Both the position numbers and the translations under genes were made by a program. Shown in pieces: positions 6,052 through 6,188 of a stretch of 6,188 nt of DNA (positions within the stretch are counted from its first letter, which is position 1; the number at the start of each line of letters is the position of its first letter). The notes under the pieces are model-generated. The model was not told the origin of the DNA. It was given only the letters and a program-made list of their open reading frames with translations, and made no database searches. Where the stretch lies: assembly GCA_035524895.1 (NCBI GenBank), contig DATLFI010000335.1, positions 1-6,188 on the forward strand, read 5' to 3'. The DNA is from DATLFI01 sp035524895. Its GTDB lineage: Bacteria > Acidobacteriota > Thermoanaerobaculia > Multivoradales > Multivoraceae.

Positions 6052-6081
6052 GCAGCCCGTGGTGGAACCCCCGTGGGCTGC
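6052..6081 (-). promoter_or_regulatory. Long imperfect hairpin in the leader of the GlsB-family gene
   Basis: GCAGCCC (6052-6058) and GGGCTGC (6075-6081) are exact reverse complements, and the interior continues with GG/CC pairs at 6061-6062/6071-6072 and 6064-6065/6068-6069. Read as plus-strand RNA the intervening GT/GT positions form wobble pairs, so the hairpin is more complete on that strand than in the minus-strand leader, where they become A-C mismatches. It could be a 5' UTR structure next to the binding site, a terminator for a gene outside the window, or a protein site. No T-tract follows on either strand. Confidence 0.4.
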
Positions 6082-6103
6082 GTTGGGAGCGCCGTGGGGC
6101 CGG

Positions 6104-6188
6104 ATGCTCATGCGGTGCGCGGGGAAGGTCCTTCGCCTGCAGGGGCTCTACCGGCGGCTCGGCGTTGGCGCGGGAGCGGTGGCGATGC
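6104..6188 (+). CDS. Possible N-terminal fragment of a further gene, weak evidence
   Basis: From ATG 6104 (or ATG 6110 in the same frame) the reading frame stays open to the window edge, 28 codons: a short basic N-terminus (RCAGKVLRLQGLYRRLG) followed by VGAGAVAM, which could be the start of a signal or anchor segment. A GGGAG lies about 14 nt upstream, too far to be convincing, and an open frame this short is common in DNA of this composition. If real, it would be divergent from the GlsB-family gene. Otherwise 6051-6188 is upstream DNA, in which I could not find clear -35/-10 elements. Confidence 0.18.
   Translation, partial: MLMRCAGKVLRLQGLYRRLGVGAGAVAM

Noticed and set aside
6064..6085. 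GGAAC followed by CGTT, resembling an ECF sigma-factor promoter on the plus strand
   Set aside because: The spacing between the two elements is about 12 bp instead of the usual 16-17, and GGAAC is part of the hairpin loop region.

Overview
This is a GC-rich window (roughly 70 % G+C by eye). Third positions are strongly G/C-biased and long spurious open frames lie opposite the real genes. The gene content fits a high-GC Gram-negative bacterium, for example a myxobacterium or related deltaproteobacterial or proteobacterial lineage: an exported PvdQ-type acylase with a lipoprotein-like signal, an exported M1 peptidase, and a GlsB/YeaQ membrane protein. The taxon cannot be fixed from the sequence. 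I see no mobile elements, RNA genes or CRISPR arrays.

Layout from left to right. (1) Positions 2-238, + strand: the 3' end of an antibiotic-biosynthesis-monooxygenase (ABM) family gene cut by the window edge. A 10-bp perfect inverted repeat overlaps its stop codon and probably ends transcription. (2) Positions 281-3205, - strand: a two-gene operon. The upstream gene (647-3205) encodes an exported M1 zinc metallopeptidase fused in frame to two tandem vicinal-oxygen-chelate (VOC/glyoxalase) domains. Six bases later a small two-helix membrane protein (281-640) follows, probably translationally coupled. (3) Positions 3206-3278: a 73-bp divergent intergenic region with a repeated palindromic element. 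(4) Positions 3279-5765, + strand: a penicillin-acylase-family Ntn hydrolase, closest in sequence features to PvdQ/acyl-homoserine-lactone acylases, with the catalytic residues in register. (5) Positions 5787-6038, - strand: a GlsB/YeaQ/YmgE-family stress-associated membrane protein, preceded by a long imperfect hairpin beside its ribosome binding site. (6) Positions 6051-6188: upstream DNA, with only weak evidence for the start of another gene.

The most interesting part is the divergent pair: an exported N-acyl amidase facing an exported aminopeptidase that carries two metal-site-intact VOC domains. An inferred and untested reading is a cell-envelope set that processes or inactivates acylated peptides or amides: the acylase removes the acyl cap, the M1 domain trims exposed N-termini, and the VOC domains act on a released small molecule or bind it. 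The M1-VOC-VOC architecture is one I do not recognise as a standard fusion and is the best candidate for something undescribed.
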